Source: Hetaerina americana (taxonomy: Eukaryota > Arthropoda > Insecta > Odonata > Calopterygidae). Taken from it: 64,000 bases of DNA. The position numbers and the translations under genes were made by a program. The stretch covers positions 21,707,469 through 21,771,468 of the forward strand of contig JAKTNV010000004.1 in the NCBI GenBank assembly GCA_022747635.1, given 5' to 3'. Within the stretch, counting starts at the first letter, position 1; every line of letters starts with the position of its first letter. Below are positions 1 to 12,729 of the stretch, one piece after another. The notes below the pieces were generated by a model. That model had not been told where the DNA came from. It saw nothing but the letters and a program-made list of their open reading frames with translations, and searched no databases.

Positions 1-1900
1 TGCTCTCTCTGTTTCTCCAAGTTTTATGAGTGATATTTCGCGAAGTATTAAGAATGTTGCACATTCTGATGCATTTTGAAGGAATGTTATGCAACAAAGA
101 ACAAATTTGACTATCATTGCTTTCTTCACATACTGATTATTTTCATCCCATCTTATTCCATTTATAATGTAGTCTAGTGTTCCCTCCTCTCAGCTCAACT
201 TAAATTTTTTTTCTAATTCAGCCATCAACGTTCCTAAAGTAGCCCTGCTTCAAAATACCTCCACTATTGTGTTTCACCATTCGTCCAATTTCCCCTTCCT
301 TTATCTCTTCCCCGAATCAATGTTACCGCAATTATTCATCCCTCGAAATCTTCTTCAGTTAATGTTTCTACATACTCACCGCATAATTTTGAGTATTCTG
401 AATTTTTAGTAATGGCGACTGAACTAAAATAATCTGTTCCTGACCTACCTGAGGTTACTTAGCGTTTATGGAACTACTAAACGTACACACATTATCGTAC
501 TCCTTTTAGGGCACTGATCGAAGACAAGCAATTGATGGCAGCAAAATGCTTTCAAAAGGAATCAGAATCACGAATATCCTTCCGAGAAGAAGAGAGAAAA
601 TCAAGAGCTAAGATTAATTGAATTGAATGAAACGATTATAACTTTAAATTCCAGTCAAATACAGCTATAATACTCAGTGAATTATTGAAGCTGAGGAACC
701 CACATAAATAAAAATACAAATATAATGACACCATTGTTGCTACGACTGATTGAAAGTGAGACCACCTCAAACTTCTAAAGCAGTGGGAGCCCTTCGCATA
801 GTTCAACTTTGCAAATAGATTTTAGTGGGCTATAATTCACATCTTAGGATACCATTGGTTTTTTAAAAGGTATCAGGACTGATATTATATGTTATGAAAA
901 ACGTAGTTATCATGATATTATTTTTATTCATTACGTTGCATTAGGTTTCCGAGTGTTTCGTTTGGTTACTTGAGATGTAGTTGATAGATCACTATTAAGA
1001 AATAGTGATATGATTAGAATTTATGGTCACTTCTCCATCAATCCTTAGCCCCTGATTATAGGACTGCTCCCTGCGAAACCGTTAATTTATTTCGCCATCC
1101 GTCATTCATTATCACTTGAACTTAGGAAACACCAGTAAAAAAGCAACGAGCTCTGCAAAAATGTTTAATCCCTTCCTTCTCTCAATGGGCAAACCTAACT
1201 TAAACAAGGGGAAGTTAACGCAATTATGAATAAAAAATAAGACATTACAATTAGATCCATAAATCAGGAAACGGGAGCGTTGAGTGTTACAGAGGCTAAG
1301 CAATTCGATATAAAAAGGCTGACTGATGAGAAAGAGTGTATGCTCTTGCAAAAAAAACACTATATCAGGATAGTAGGGGATACCTTGATATTGTAATTCA
1401 AAACACTACTCGACGCTTAATTTATATTTTACTACGATAAATTCTTAAAATAATTACGTAAATACAATAGAGAAATTTCATATTTTGAATTCAAAATTCT
1501 CAATCTCTTGCGAGAATTCTTCTCTCGCGAGAAGGGTCGTTGTCTTTTTTGCCACAAACATTTGAGCCATCCCATGCAAAACAACGTGAACATCAGCTGA
1601 ATCCATCTCCGCGCAGATGACATATCTTGCACATCTTATGACTCGATGCACCACACTCCCTACGAGGAAAAAGATTTGGAATGCAGTTGATGGAGACTCT
1701 CTTTTCAATCCAAAGTGTCGAAGGGAAGCATGCGTGGAGGGACGCGGTGCAGTCGACGCGCCGGTTTCCCGCGATAGTTTAAAATTCACCCGTCGCGTGA
1801 GACCTGCGTCTCGATACACTCTTATACATCTATCTCACGCGTTATGCGAGTTGACATCCATCGTGACCCCCTCTCCCCTTAATTCCAGACCATTTATCTA
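1..1900. other. AT-rich intergenic or intronic DNA, no gene recognised
   Basis: Mostly AT-rich sequence without a convincing reading frame. Short frames at 1112-1360 and 1478-1819 have no recognisable motif and are not supported as genes. GC content rises from about 1700 toward the repeat module at 1912. Confidence 0.5.
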
Positions 1901-1911
1901 CATCTACTCAA

Positions 1912-1948
1912 TACCCCGCAAGCCGCTGCAAGGGCGTGTGGCGGGGTA
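1912..1948 (+). repeat. Short dispersed repeat module with terminal inverted 8-mers (copy A)
   Basis: A GC-rich module bounded by perfect inverted 8-mers, TACCCCGC and GCGGGGTA. A diverged copy lies at 33806-33840 and matches at about 30 of the first 35 positions. In one frame both copies read YPAS..KG.WRG. It is probably part of a dispersed repeat, perhaps a transposon or LINE 3' end, but I cannot assign a family. Confidence 0.45.
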
Positions 1949-2289
1949 CATATATACTATCCACAAACAAAACATGGTATATGTTCATGCAAGAACACTT
2001 ACACCCCACACATATGAAAGCACTCAAACTACCAACTAACATACGCATGCACCTACAAGTATACCTAATATCTTTGGAAAGTTTAATTTTGTTCCAACTT
2101 GTAAATTCAATGTTTTTATTATTTCTAAAGTGACTTTGGTTTCTTACTATTATGCTTTCTGATTGTTCGAGGGAAGAATGAGCGTTTCTATCTTTCTATA
2201 TGTATCTATCTCTTCGGGAATCTATCTCCCTTATTTTATCTTTGTGGTCGGACCTATGAAATACCATTGAAGAAGGGCAGCTCTGTGTC

Positions 2290-2700
2290 GCAACATATTC
2301 GGGATTAATTTTTTGCCCCACCCCTCCTTGCGTCCTACTCCCACAATACCTCCTCCCCCCACAATTCTACCCCCGACTATGCTCACAAAGGAGTTTGACC
2401 TTGCTTTCCGCTAGGGCTGGCGCTTGCTTTGCCGAGGTATTTCGGGGAAGACGGGAGGGAGGAAGGGGACTCCTCGCCGTGCTACCGCACACACCTCTCA
2501 AGTTCCCGCCACCGGGTTCCCTTTTTTTCCGATCGAACCCTCCTTCCCCGTCCTCCCTTCCCACCCTCCCGACGCCCACCGTTGGGCGGACCTGGCGGAA
2601 AAATTGCTGGGCACGCCGGAAAGCCTTGCCATGTGTCACCTCAGGTCAGCCCGTCAAGGGTGACGAGAAAAAAAGAGGAAGATGAAGCGTCGAGAAGCTG
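2290..2700. other. GC-rich island
   Basis: CpG-containing and strongly C-rich or G-rich sequence in AT-rich surroundings. Several overlapping frames are open because stop codons are rare here, so none is accepted as a gene. It could be a promoter-type island or an exon that I cannot resolve. Confidence 0.35.
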
Positions 2701-2970
2701 AATTTTCTATTCTAAGAAAAAAGAGGCCGGTGACTGTGAGGTGGCCGTGGAAAATCTCACGTGGAGGAGAAAAAAGGGTTGACGAGGGAGATGGGGGAGC
2801 GTCGGAAAAATATATACCGTCCGATCATATCTACCGCAAACTTGGAAATATGAAGGCCGTGCCGGCATAATGGCTTTCCTCCACTCAAAGTTGAAGCAGA
2901 TTTTTTTTTGTTCACATTTGAGTTCACAACGTGTCCTACCAGCAGCTTCAAAAAAATACAATCTATCGGG

Positions 2971-3282
2971 TCACAATGTACACAGAAATGGGTGGTATAC
3001 TGAATTCTGATTCTGTTGAAGCTTGACGCAGCATGACTGCAGGCGTGATGCTGCACGAAGGAGCTGCTCATCACTTTTCGCCAGGAAAACATCATTCGCC
3101 TCACGGTCAGTCCGGAATGAGTGCCAAGCTATTTGCAACCCTTCACCCACATCCTCAAAAAACTTCTTGTTGATCTTGAAGGAATTCGGCGATGATGTTG
3201 AACCGTAAGAGAGCACTAGAAATGATTCAGGCCACGAGAAGTGGAAAACTATCAACAGCGCATCAGCCATTTGCCAAGACAC
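2971..3282 (-). CDS. Uncharacterised open reading frame, possibly an exon or degraded transposon fragment
   Basis: A 103-codon minus-strand frame with balanced amino-acid composition, including the segment AWHSFRTDREANDVFLAK. It lies in moderately GC-balanced DNA rather than in a GC island, so its openness is somewhat more meaningful than that of the shadow frames. I do not recognise a family and see no strong splice signals. It may equally be chance. Confidence 0.2.
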   Translation of the reverse strand: MSWQMADALLIVFHFSWPESFLVLSYGSTSSPNSFKINKKFFEDVGEGLQIAWHSFRTDREANDVFLAKSDEQLLRAASRLQSCCVKLQQNQNSVYHPFLCTL

Positions 3283-3364
3283 GACATGTGCCTCAACACG
3301 TATGGTGGCTAGGTTGAAAACTGGATGAAGATGTGTAATATTATTTAATTGTAATGAAATAACT

Positions 3365-3674
3365 GGGGAATCGGAATGGTGCGGTGGCTATCGTACCCCC
3401 CTACCACCCAGAGGGCCAGGGTTCAAATCCCGGCAGTGTTGAATATTTTTCAGTGGTATCTCGATCCCTACTTGAGGTGCTTTGTGGAGGCCACTTTAAG
3501 TGAGTACGCCGTCCGTCAAATGAGACGTTAAGCTGCGGACCCCTTGGCGCCTTTCGTTAAGAGTCGGCTAACGCCGACACCGGGGTTCTCTCCATCCTTC
3601 ATCCTTTCCTGTCCATCACCTATGGAGCAAATGACCTGAGCTAGCGGGCGCCTTCCCTAAATACTACTACTACT
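3365..3674 (+). mobile_element. tRNA-derived SINE, family A, copy 1
   Basis: About 310 bp. The 5' part carries RNA polymerase III promoter motifs: an A-box-like stretch (TGGTGCGGTGG) and a perfect B box, GGTTCAAATCC (about 3420-3430). The body shares long blocks with the copies at 24597-24900 and 23034-23351, including GTCCGTC, GACGTTAAGC and TTGGCGCCTTTCGT. The 3' end is a short (TAC)n tail. Such SINEs are mobilised by LINE proteins and encode nothing themselves. The target duplication is unclear for this copy. Confidence 0.85.
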
Positions 3675-6600
3675 TGAAATCAATGTTTTTCTAAATATCT
3701 AGTTTTACTTTCTCCATACCTAGTAGTGTAGGGGGAAAATATTGTTTCAATGAAGAAAAATGCTTTTCAGAAGATAAAAATAGGAAGATGCTTGTTTTGC
3801 GAACGATCTGGCACAATAACTTAGACACTATTAACCAGGGAAGCATATATTTTGTTCTTATTTAAAATAATCTTTAAGAGCAAAGGACCGGTTTAGATTT
3901 GAACCATTACAAGCCATTGTCCGATGGGGAGGGCGGTGACCTTTTCGCCACTTTATTCCACTTGCACCGCCGCACAATAGCAATTTACATGGAGAGGGAA
4001 ACCTTTGAATCACTTTTGTAAAGTTTATGAAAATATCCGTCAGGCGAAATTTTGTTTCACTCATTTTTCAATGCGTAAAAGATTTGAGTAATGCCTTAAA
4101 ATATGCGATCAGGAACTATCATTATCTTTTGTCATAAAAACAAAATCGCATGGAGTAAGCAATGTGCTGGCCACATCTGACATTTTTAACGGAAAAAAGT
4201 CAATTCATCCCTGTACTCGACACGTGTATGTGGGGGGTTGGACTCAGGCAAGTGGATGAAAGGTGGGTATGCATGGACGGGGTAGTTTTGCCCTTCGTTC
4301 GTTTAAGGAAGCGGGGGAGAGAGAATGAGGGAAAAAGAGAGAAATCGGAGCGTCAGCAGCGCCGGCAACGAGCGGTTGTGGGGTTGAGAGGTGGGAGGAG
4401 ATATGTCTGAGGACAAAAGGGGTGCAAAAGAAACAATAGGGGGGGGGGGGTTGGCGGCGGTGAGTGTGCGGCGATGGAAATTGATTGTCATTGTGCTTTG
4501 CAGGGCCCTCAGCCGCTTACGTCATTAATGGCCGCGGTGGATGTTCGCAAACATTAACCAACATTCAGGGGGGCGTGCGTGCGAGCGTGTGTGTGTTCTG
4601 CAGCGATGGGAAATCCACCTGGTGGGGAGATTGAAGGGGGGGAAGGGATGCTCGGATTCAATGAACGAGTGCATCCGACATTTCTCCGGCAATAACACAG
4701 AATGATTGCCGCCACTTGAAGGGTATAATGATGCCTGGGTAAATATTGGGTAAAAAAAGTGTCAGTGCCGAACGTATGGGTGGAGATACATTGGGATAAA
4801 TATGTATACGCTCTTCGTATTAACAGAATTTTGTTACCGGTGGAGCATTCGTAAACCTAATGAAATAGTAAAGAGTGTGCATAGACAGATGTGTGCATGT
4901 ATTCAAGTTTGAAAAAATTGCTCCGCCAGGGGACGATATAGGAATCAATAAGGGAGTGATGGCGAAAACTCAGAAGACAGTGAAAAATCAAACGTATACA
5001 TTTGGTTGAAAGGTGATTACATAATTCTGTACTCATTTTATAAATATGAAAAACCACCAGAATTGCCAACGACAGTTAATTCATCAATATAATTACTCTA
5101 AGTGCTGTTTTCCTCCTGTTTGAAATATGAGTTAATATTCAATGGTATTTTCATTAATATACTCGTACCAGCAGAAATTTAAGACCTGTTACCGTACTTA
5201 TTGTACGAACAATTAATATTCGAATAATTTAATCCAGCGTCTTTAATTTTTCTCTTATTTAATGTATCTTTTAAGGATAAAAAAATTGGAAATTGAAGAA
5301 AGTAAGCTAGAATTCAGGATCAACAGACTCCCCGAGATAAAGTACTGGTAATAGGTAATCGGTTATCGGCGTTAATTAGACCATGCAAAATTGTATGGAC
5401 CCACCTCGTTAAAACTTAAACTATAGCATAAAAAAACAAGCTAAGTTGCCTGGCGACCTCTCTCCACGGAAATAAAATCCCGTCACTTAGCAGACCGCAC
5501 ACGTTTTAATTCCTGTAATTTAATTGTAAGCAAATTTAATGCAAATGTGCAATTTACGACTCACATAGGCTGGAGGAAGTAGGGCGCCGCACATCACCAT
5601 GTCCAATATTCGGCCGTGGTTTCTATTCACCGAGGCGAGCGAAGGGGGCGAGGGAGAAAGTACAGAGCCTTTTCTTTGATGTTTCAAAGCCATACTTTAG
5701 GTAACGATTCTGCTTCCCAATTCCAAACCAATTTATTCACGAGGATTAAAAATGAATGAATGCTTTGAGAATTCTTACAATTATGACTGAATTTCACTGG
5801 AAATTTTTGTAGAACGGTAGCGCTACTTGTCATTATGCCGTATGCGGGAAAGGGGAGACTGAAAAATGTAATTAAAACGTGCCACGGGCAAAGAAAGAGG
5901 ACAACGGAAAAGGAAAAACAGAATTCGGAAGTAGGAAGCAGAAGGAGAGAACGACATATATTACAACGAAACATTTTTATTCAGAGAGTAAAAAATAACC
6001 TTACTTGTTAGCTTTCATAGAAATGTCAAAGGAATTCGAGTTATGTGATAATAACCAGGAAATATAAATACGAGGACTGTTTAATGGGAAATAATAAAAA
6101 ATATTAGAAAATATCAATTTTAAGGTATTTTTTATGCCAATGATTATTGTATATTTGATACGAGTTTCCGTTACTCCATTTCCGTACTATGCCAGCGGCA
6201 GTCGTTAAAATTTGAAATATGTTGAGTTCTTAGGAATGCTACAAGAATGTAGTGTCCATTATTTACTATAGATAATGGTTTGAAATGTATAAAGAAGGAA
6301 TGAATTCAATTTAAAAGGAAGTTGGACTCGAATATCCTGACATTGATCTTACAGAATTAAACATTAATAACGCTGCAACCATTATGGCACAAGATTGTCG
6401 AAAAACGTTGAGAGTACTATCAAAGGTATTGAAATTTTCATTTAGTGCCATCCACACGTTTAGCAATTTAAAATAAAAATACATTTTTACACAATAAATA
6501 TAGCAAATAAAAATGTATGATTGCATCTTATTAAACGTAAACGTATGATCCTTAATCCAGAAAATGCAAATTGAAGTAAAGCAAGCGTAAGGGGTTGTTC

Positions 6601-7260
6601 CATGTAAAATGGAAATAAAAGAATACCAATACATTTAACCAAAAGATCATTGCTCAATTATGTAAATCGATAAAAGTTTTCTTGCTGAGGAATTGAAAGA
6701 GATACATAAATACATTTTCACATTAGTTTCAGATTGGATTTGACAGAATTTGAGGATACGCCAGGGACAAGAGTGAGGGAAAGTGTATTCCAAAGACTGA
6801 ATCGATACCATTAAAACGGTAACTTCAGAATATCTAATGGATAACCAAAACATATGACGGAAAGAAGATAGAGAGAAAGGGAATGAAAAGAGGAAATGAC
6901 AGTATATTAATGAATGGATTTAATGAAAGGAGTAACCAATTGGCACGGATTTAAATAAGCAAAGATTTAACGGAGTACACGGAGGCCAATAGGAAATTAT
7001 TGAATGGCATTCGGAAAGAAATTAATAAATTCTTTAAGTAGGTATGGTGGGTGATAGGGTGAGGTTTGCCGATATTTTGATAAAGAAAAGCGCGAAATAA
7101 CAGTAACAAGATAACGTTTGAAAATTTTGGAGCGCGTGTGAAGGTGAATTAAGAAGTGCATCTTTTAACAGGGGATTTATGAACTAAATTACATACTTTC
7201 TTCAAAGAGTACTCGTTAAAAACGATGGCATATTTACAGTAGTAGTAACCAACGTTAAAA
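3675..7260. other. AT-rich DNA, no gene recognised, with a GC-rich patch
   Basis: The stretch contains a G-rich patch at about 4230-4680 with a poly-G run near 4440, and a small CpG-containing patch near 5570-5680. The rest is AT-rich with only short random frames. I see no exon with credible splice sites and no recognisable transposon protein. Confidence 0.45.
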
Positions 7261-7444
7261 AATACGAAGATAGTTTGGAAGGTTCTCGGAATCACCATTA
7301 GATGTCAGCGCTAGCGCAAATAGTTTCTCACGTAGTAACAGACAATCCTTTATGTAAACACGTAACGCATCAGTGCTTTGGAGCGAGATCTAGGATGCGG
7401 ATGCCTGCCTCACTTCTATTGTTCCCCTGTTGTAATTTGTGAAG

Positions 7445-7816
7445 ATGGAGAAAACTGAGATTCGAACAGTGATTGAATTCCCCGTAAAAAAAGGTAAAAA
7501 GGCAAATGAAATTCATGCCGACCATCAGAACACTCCAGGGAACTCTACTAATTCATATTCGACTGTGGCCAAGTGTATAAACGAGTTTAAGTTTGGTTGA
7601 GGCAGCTTAGATGATAATCCTCATAGCATTCAATAAAAATGTGCCACTGCTTCAGAAATTATTGCAAAAGTGGATAAAATCGTCGCGGAGGATCGCCATA
7701 TGAAAGTATGAGAAATTGCTAAAGCCGCAGGGATGTCTTCTGAACGGGCATATTGCATTTTAACACTTAATGGGTATGAGAAAATTATCTACTAGATGGG
7801 TACTCTTGACGAAGTA
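7445..7816 (+). pseudogene. Mariner transposase relic, N-terminal DNA-binding part
   Basis: From the ATG at 7445 the translation follows the N-terminus of a mariner transposase: MEKTEIRTVIEF, then KANEIHADHQNTPGNS, SYSTVAKCINEFKFG, DDNPHSI, EIAKAAGMSSERAYCILT, and after a one-base frameshift GMRKLSTRWV. Three in-frame stops (TGA, TAA, TGA) and the frameshift show it is dead. The match ends near the position equivalent to the WVPHEL linker, so the whole catalytic domain is missing. It differs strongly from the intact elements at 28.9 and 37.8 kb and is an older, separate lineage. Its 5' flank (about 7265-7444) may hold the element's leader, but the terminal repeat is not clear. Confidence 0.85.
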
Positions 7817-8189
7817 TCACACTGTTGTATCAAGTATGACAGTTGTCGCTTGTTGCCTCAATATAAATATTTATCACTTTAGGCTCCGTAATGAATAAAA
7901 TATATAATCATTAAATAGTCAATCTAAAAGACCATACATTTCATAAATTCTCTAAACATCAACTTTGATCATTAAAAATCTCCGTATTCAACATTTCTTA
8001 GCACATTAATGTAAGCCCAAATCTCGAGATATCTAATTTATCAGAATATCTTCCGCAGCAACTTTTTATATCTTCCGCAGAAAATTGGTAGGAAATTGCT
8101 GGCCTTGCGGTTGATGAACAAACATGCTCCTGAAAGGCCCGGACTCATTTTTTGTTTTCCGACATTAATTTCTCCTTTAATGAGTGGGC

Positions 8190-9080
8190 CAGGTGAAGCA
8201 AATGGGTGGAGAAAGGGAGGAAAGAAGATGGACGAACAAATAAAAAAAACATTGCAGCATTGGATGGACAAGGGTGGACGATGTGAGGGACGGGAGGAAT
8301 GAGGAAGGGGAGAATGAGGGAGGAAAGGAGAGAAGGTGGAGGGGAGGGAGATTAAAGAGAATCACGGAGGTTGGTAGGGGTAAGGGGTGACTGTGGCTGT
8401 GAGGGTAGAACCAGGGCGAAGGTGGACGAGAGTCGGGAGAGAGAAGGTCGTGGGAGGGGGTTGAAAAATTCAGGCTCGTTTAAACCCTTGTGTGCGGACC
8501 AATGAACCACCCGCTCTACTTTTGCGACTGGGCATGCCGCCCCCGAGAGCCACCGCTGCCGAAAAAATTCCCTTCCCCCCCACACCTCCTTTGAAACCCC
8601 TTCCTAAAACAGCAAGCGTTTCCTCTCGTGACACCCGCAGCAGCGCCACCCCGTCCTCCACTTCGCCCACCCTCTTTCCCGCAGCCTTTTATAATGGGGT
8701 TCACGTATATCGGGCGCCGTGTGGGAGGGGTGGGCAGGGGAGACTCAGAGGAGGGGAGAGGTTTGGCTTCGCAAGAGAGAGTGAGGTAGATTCGGGAGGG
8801 TGGGGAGGAAGGTGGACACCCTGCTCTCTTGTATGCACAGGGTGGGACCCCTGAGCACGTGGGGGATGCCGCAGGAGGGTGGGGATGGGAGAGGTGCCGG
8901 GGAGGGTGCAACCCGAGCACGCGCTCTCGGGGAGGGGATTGGGTGTAGGGAGAGGGGTTGGAGGTGGACGGGAAAGGCATTGGGGGGGGGGGAGGAGTGA
9001 AATTCGGGGGTGAGGAGGTGGACTGATGCAAACCGAGAGGCCGACTTGAAACATCCGAACCCTCCGCGGTGGCGGTATTC
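8190..9080. other. GC-rich, strand-asymmetric island
   Basis: The + strand is purine-rich and G-rich at 8190-8470 and 8700-9010, with a poly-G run near 8983, and has a C-rich stretch between. Many overlapping frames stay open on both strands because of base composition, and none shows a domain. Candidate promoter or G-quadruplex-prone island. Confidence 0.4.
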
Positions 9081-9082
9081 AA

Positions 9083-10376
9083 ATTCGTCCTCCACCAACG
9101 TTGGTTTGCACACGTATTATTCGTTTCTCATTTGTGCGCGCACAATTGATCACGTTTTTTGGCTCCAAGTGTGCGCGAGAGAGATTGAGACCGCTTGGTA
9201 ATGCTCCGAGGTGCGTAGGCAAAGGCAATTTTAAAACTCAGACCAGGGAAACGATTGCTTCTTGTTTTGAATTTTGGATAACATATAAACAAATATAGGC
9301 CAATTCAAAAAAGTATACCACTAATACAAATTTTATTCATCGATTAGTCATTTCAATTAATTTAATGTATAAATGTCTAAGTATCCGATTTTTTCTTTTA
9401 GTAGTGCACTGATTACGGATTGTGTTTCACGGACCCGGAAATTTGTTATTGCTAAATGGCATGGTTTCATTAGCACTAATTCGCATTCACTTGCCACTTG
9501 CAATAAGTCTTGCACAGCTGGTTATCCTTTAAGTCTAAATACTTTCGACCTGCCTCAATTTCGCGTTCAGTATTTATCCTTTTCCTCTCTACCCTGTTTA
9601 CCCTTTGTTCACCCTTCCTCCCACGTCAACTTCCAATAACTTACCTGATTATCTTAAAACTTGAAATCATTTTCCCGCTATCCTTCGTCTAGTCATTTTC
9701 TACACATATTAGTGATGGTTAATTCAAAAGAGTATATTTAGTGGAAAAGATAGTGTATGTTTGTAGAACAATTAATTTTATGGTACAATGGACTGCTAAA
9801 GACCTGGAATTTGAAAGAAAAAAGCTGTATTCTGCCAACGAAAACATACACACTGAAAACATACGGTAATGGAAAGCGTAAAAAAGTTACACATTACAAG
9901 TTTTCTTGTATTATATTACATTTGTACAACAAGAAGAGGTTAAATCGCGGGATAGTGGAGGAAAAATGCTGCAAATAAACCCTATAACTGGTAACTGTTG
10001 ATAAGGGATCAAGGGGTGAGGGCGCCTACCGAAGTTCAGCTATTTCGCACGTAGCAGAAGTAATGCCTTTGGGAGGCGAGCGACTCAGCAGTCGTTATGG
10101 GTGATCAATGGGCGCATTATGAAGGAAGGATGAGAAAGACTAGACAGTCTGATTACCAGCTGCTAAGGGACGCACTGATATAGCGCTAAGTATTCGACTG
10201 AGAGACTAAAATATACAGAGAATCTTCAATAAAATGTGATAAAAAAAAGTTTTACTTTTTTTCTTCACTTCCCAAAAATTTAATTTGTTGATATGATGTT
10301 GCTTTATTCTGCAATGTATATGTGGTAAAAGGCTAGTTGATTTGACTAGTACTGCGTCAACGGCGACTACTACAAA
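9083..10376. other. No gene recognised
   Basis: AT-rich sequence. The segment 9540-9660, read on the minus strand, gives GRTKGKQGRERKRINTE, which weakly recalls the basic LINE-tail block seen more clearly at 51.1 kb. This is not strong enough to annotate separately. Confidence 0.3.
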
Positions 10377-10673
10377 ATGAAACACGTTCAGCTCTATGGA
10401 CTGCTGATGGATTTGTATACTCCCATGAAAGCATCTAGAAGATGGTTTAGAATGTATGAAGAGGGAACAAAATCAATTTCAAAGGAAAATGGACCTGGAT
10501 TTTCAGGCATTCTTCCCGAAGTAAAACGGTATCACGTTTATTGTCATTGTGAGACAAGATGGTTGGACACCATCGAGAGCGCCATCAGAAATATTGAAAA
10601 TTTCATAAGATACCACCCAGACGCTGGTAGCGGAAAAAATTTAGATGGGACGTGCTTGTGCGCGGTGGGTTAG
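10377..10673 (+). CDS. Uncharacterised ORF with weak hAT-transposase resemblance
   Basis: A 98-codon frame beginning at an ATG. The segment RYHVYCHCETRWLDTIESAI resembles the conserved TRW motif region of hAT-family transposases and their domesticated relatives, where a cysteine-containing stretch precedes TRW. No other hAT hallmark, such as the BED finger, catalytic triad or C-terminal dimerisation motif, is visible nearby. If real, it is a truncated relic. It could also be chance. Confidence 0.25.
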   Translation: MKHVQLYGLLMDLYTPMKASRRWFRMYEEGTKSISKENGPGFSGILPEVKRYHVYCHCETRWLDTIESAIRNIENFIRYHPDAGSGKNLDGTCLCAVG

Positions 10674-11108
10674 GGAAACCCGTTTACCGGTCCCAAAAAT
10701 TTGATTATCTCGTGAAAATCAACGTGAAGTGCATCCCTCATCCTCTCTATATCCCAGGTCTAGCCCACTCATTACCAATGCGTAGAAAATCTTCGTGGAA
10801 GGTGTTTTCCATCAACAGAAGCAGGCGTGGGGGAACTAATCACGCTTCAATTTCCAAATGCAAAAAAACTACACCATGTATACTACATTACACATCAAAC
10901 TAGAGATGTAACATAAAAATAAATGTTTTCTACAGTAAATAACGCAAATAAAAATACAATGTACGATTATTCATTATTGAATTTTCTCATATAATGAGTA
11001 GTTCCTGTTAAAAAAATCTCCATAAAATATGCGCAGATAGTATTCCTCGTACAATGTAAATAAAAAAATAATTACACAATTACGTGCATTACGATCGTTA
11101 ATCAATTT

Positions 11109-11135
11109 TATATATATATATATATATACATATAA
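11109..11135. repeat. (TA)n microsatellite
   Basis: Short TA dinucleotide array, slightly interrupted at its right end by a CA step. Confidence 0.9.
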
Positions 11136-11419
11136 TGAAAGGTTTGTTATTGATATTGATAAAAATACATTTAAACATTGATTTCAGGTTTGAGCGAGTC
11201 TGCTAAAGGGAAAGAGCAATTTGGATCACCGGCTAGAAAGGCAAAATTGATCCGCCTACATGAAGGAATTACTTGAGGAAATACCTGCGATATACATGCC
11301 AGAAATCATTAACAGAGAAATACAATAACACCGGCTTTGACACAATACAAAAAAGTTAGGAATACCCAAATAATATTTTCAAGAAACTTCAAAACGCATT
11401 CGTAAATTTATGATAAAAA

Positions 11420-12720
11420 TTCTTAGTGGGGTCACGGCAAAGAAATGAGCGAGGTAACACCACAGATTATTTCAACACGCATGAGGGGCCGGATTTCCTC
11501 ATCTCCAGACCCGACGGCGAAAAGACGCACACGGGGAACGACGTGAGCCAACGTATTCGTGTCAGGAGGATCGACTCGCGCCTGGCCGCGCAAGTCTCGC
11601 AAGACATACACATCGCCCGGCGTCGTCAGCAACACGCGCGGCGTCAACTTCGGCTGAGATCTGACAAATACCAATCCAGGAGATTCAATGTTTGAGCTGC
11701 GAGTTGGGGGAAGAGGGATGGCAAAGTCGAATTGGAAAAAAATCGAAGTGGGGAAGAGGAAGGGAAATAAGATACGATGGGAGTTGGAATGGAAAGCTGT
11801 AAAAAGAGAGGGAGGGCTGCGGAGGGAGAGAGATAGAGAGTTGTGGGTGCGTGCGAATGCTTTGGGGAGTTGGAGCGGCGTCGGACGAAAGGGCGTCCGG
11901 GGAGCGCGGTGAAGGGTAGGAAGGGTTTTGCCCATTCCAGTCGTTCTGACGGAATTGCGATGGGACCCTCGAAACGGGCGAGGTGGCCCCGTGAGGGGTG
12001 GATTGGGAGGGCGTGCTGGCCGGGCGGTCGGATACGACGACGGCGTGAGCGCGTGGGCAGCGAATCGAACCGTTGTTGGTGCGCTGCTGGTTCTTCCTCT
12101 GGCACCCGCCCCTATACCTCCCCCACCGACCTGGTCCTTCCCGGCAGAAGGAGGCGGGAGGTACCTCCCCCCCTTCGTGCTCGCTTTCCCCGATGCCTAC
12201 CCGAAAACTGCCTAATCGCCCTTCCTCCGATCCGTGAGCTTAATATTCGACCCATGGTCACGCGCCCCCCGGCGGCGGCCTCTCGTGACCGGCGCAAGTA
12301 AGAGGAAGTATCGCCAGGGCGGGTGTGGGGAAGGACTCCTAGTATGGGGGATAAAGGGTGAGAGTGGGAGAGAGGCGACGGGAATTGATGAGGGATGGGG
12401 GGCGGGCGGAGGCAGGAGGAGTTTGTTCTCGACCCCGGCGATCGCTCCACGGGAAAACGTCGCGTCGGAGGAAGGAAGGAGGCCGCAAAATCCGTCTTGG
12501 AAAAATCGGATGAGATTTCGTAACAGGTGGTTCGCGGGGTTGTCTTACTCGCTTCATCAGCGATTATCTATGCCTCGGTTTAGACTCCACTTATCCCGCT
12601 CATGATCCTTGAGGAAACCCTTCCGCACCACGCTATCCCACCCTTTCTTCCGCCTTCCGCTTCCTTGTGTGGGTATCGCGTAAAAAGCCGGGAATCTGCC
12701 TTGACGAACTAACGTACAAA
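11420..12720. other. Large CpG-rich island
   Basis: The longest CpG-dense region of the window, flanked on both sides by very AT-rich DNA. It contains the exon candidate at 11461-11653. The remainder has many open frames on both strands, as expected from low stop-codon frequency. It is a plausible promoter or first-exon region for a host gene, but I find no TATA-type or other decisive signal. Confidence 0.45.
11461..11653 (-). CDS. Candidate internal exon of an unidentified protein
   Basis: On the minus strand a pyrimidine-containing acceptor (TTTGTCAGATCTCAG) precedes an open frame of about 64 codons with G/C-rich third positions, beginning PKLTPRVLLTTPGDVYVL and continuing with PDTNTLAHVVPRVRLFAVGS. 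Composition is balanced and rich in V, L and D, as in a folded domain. The donor is weak: a TG/GTGTTA junction at 11461/11460 is the best guess, and the frame continues to a stop at 11432. The opposite strand is also open with similar third-position GC content, so strand is not certain. I do not recognise the protein family. Confidence 0.4.
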
Positions 12721-12729
12721 AACGCCTAT

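Noticed and set aside
3890..3906. B-box-like GATTTGAACC on the plus strand
   Set aside because: No A box at a suitable distance and no SINE body around it.
8516..9082. Long proline/serine-rich frames in GC-rich islands (also 11432-12605, 34546-35262, 45263-45583, 55325-55960)
   Set aside because: Overlapping frames are open on both strands because of low stop-codon frequency and strong base skew.
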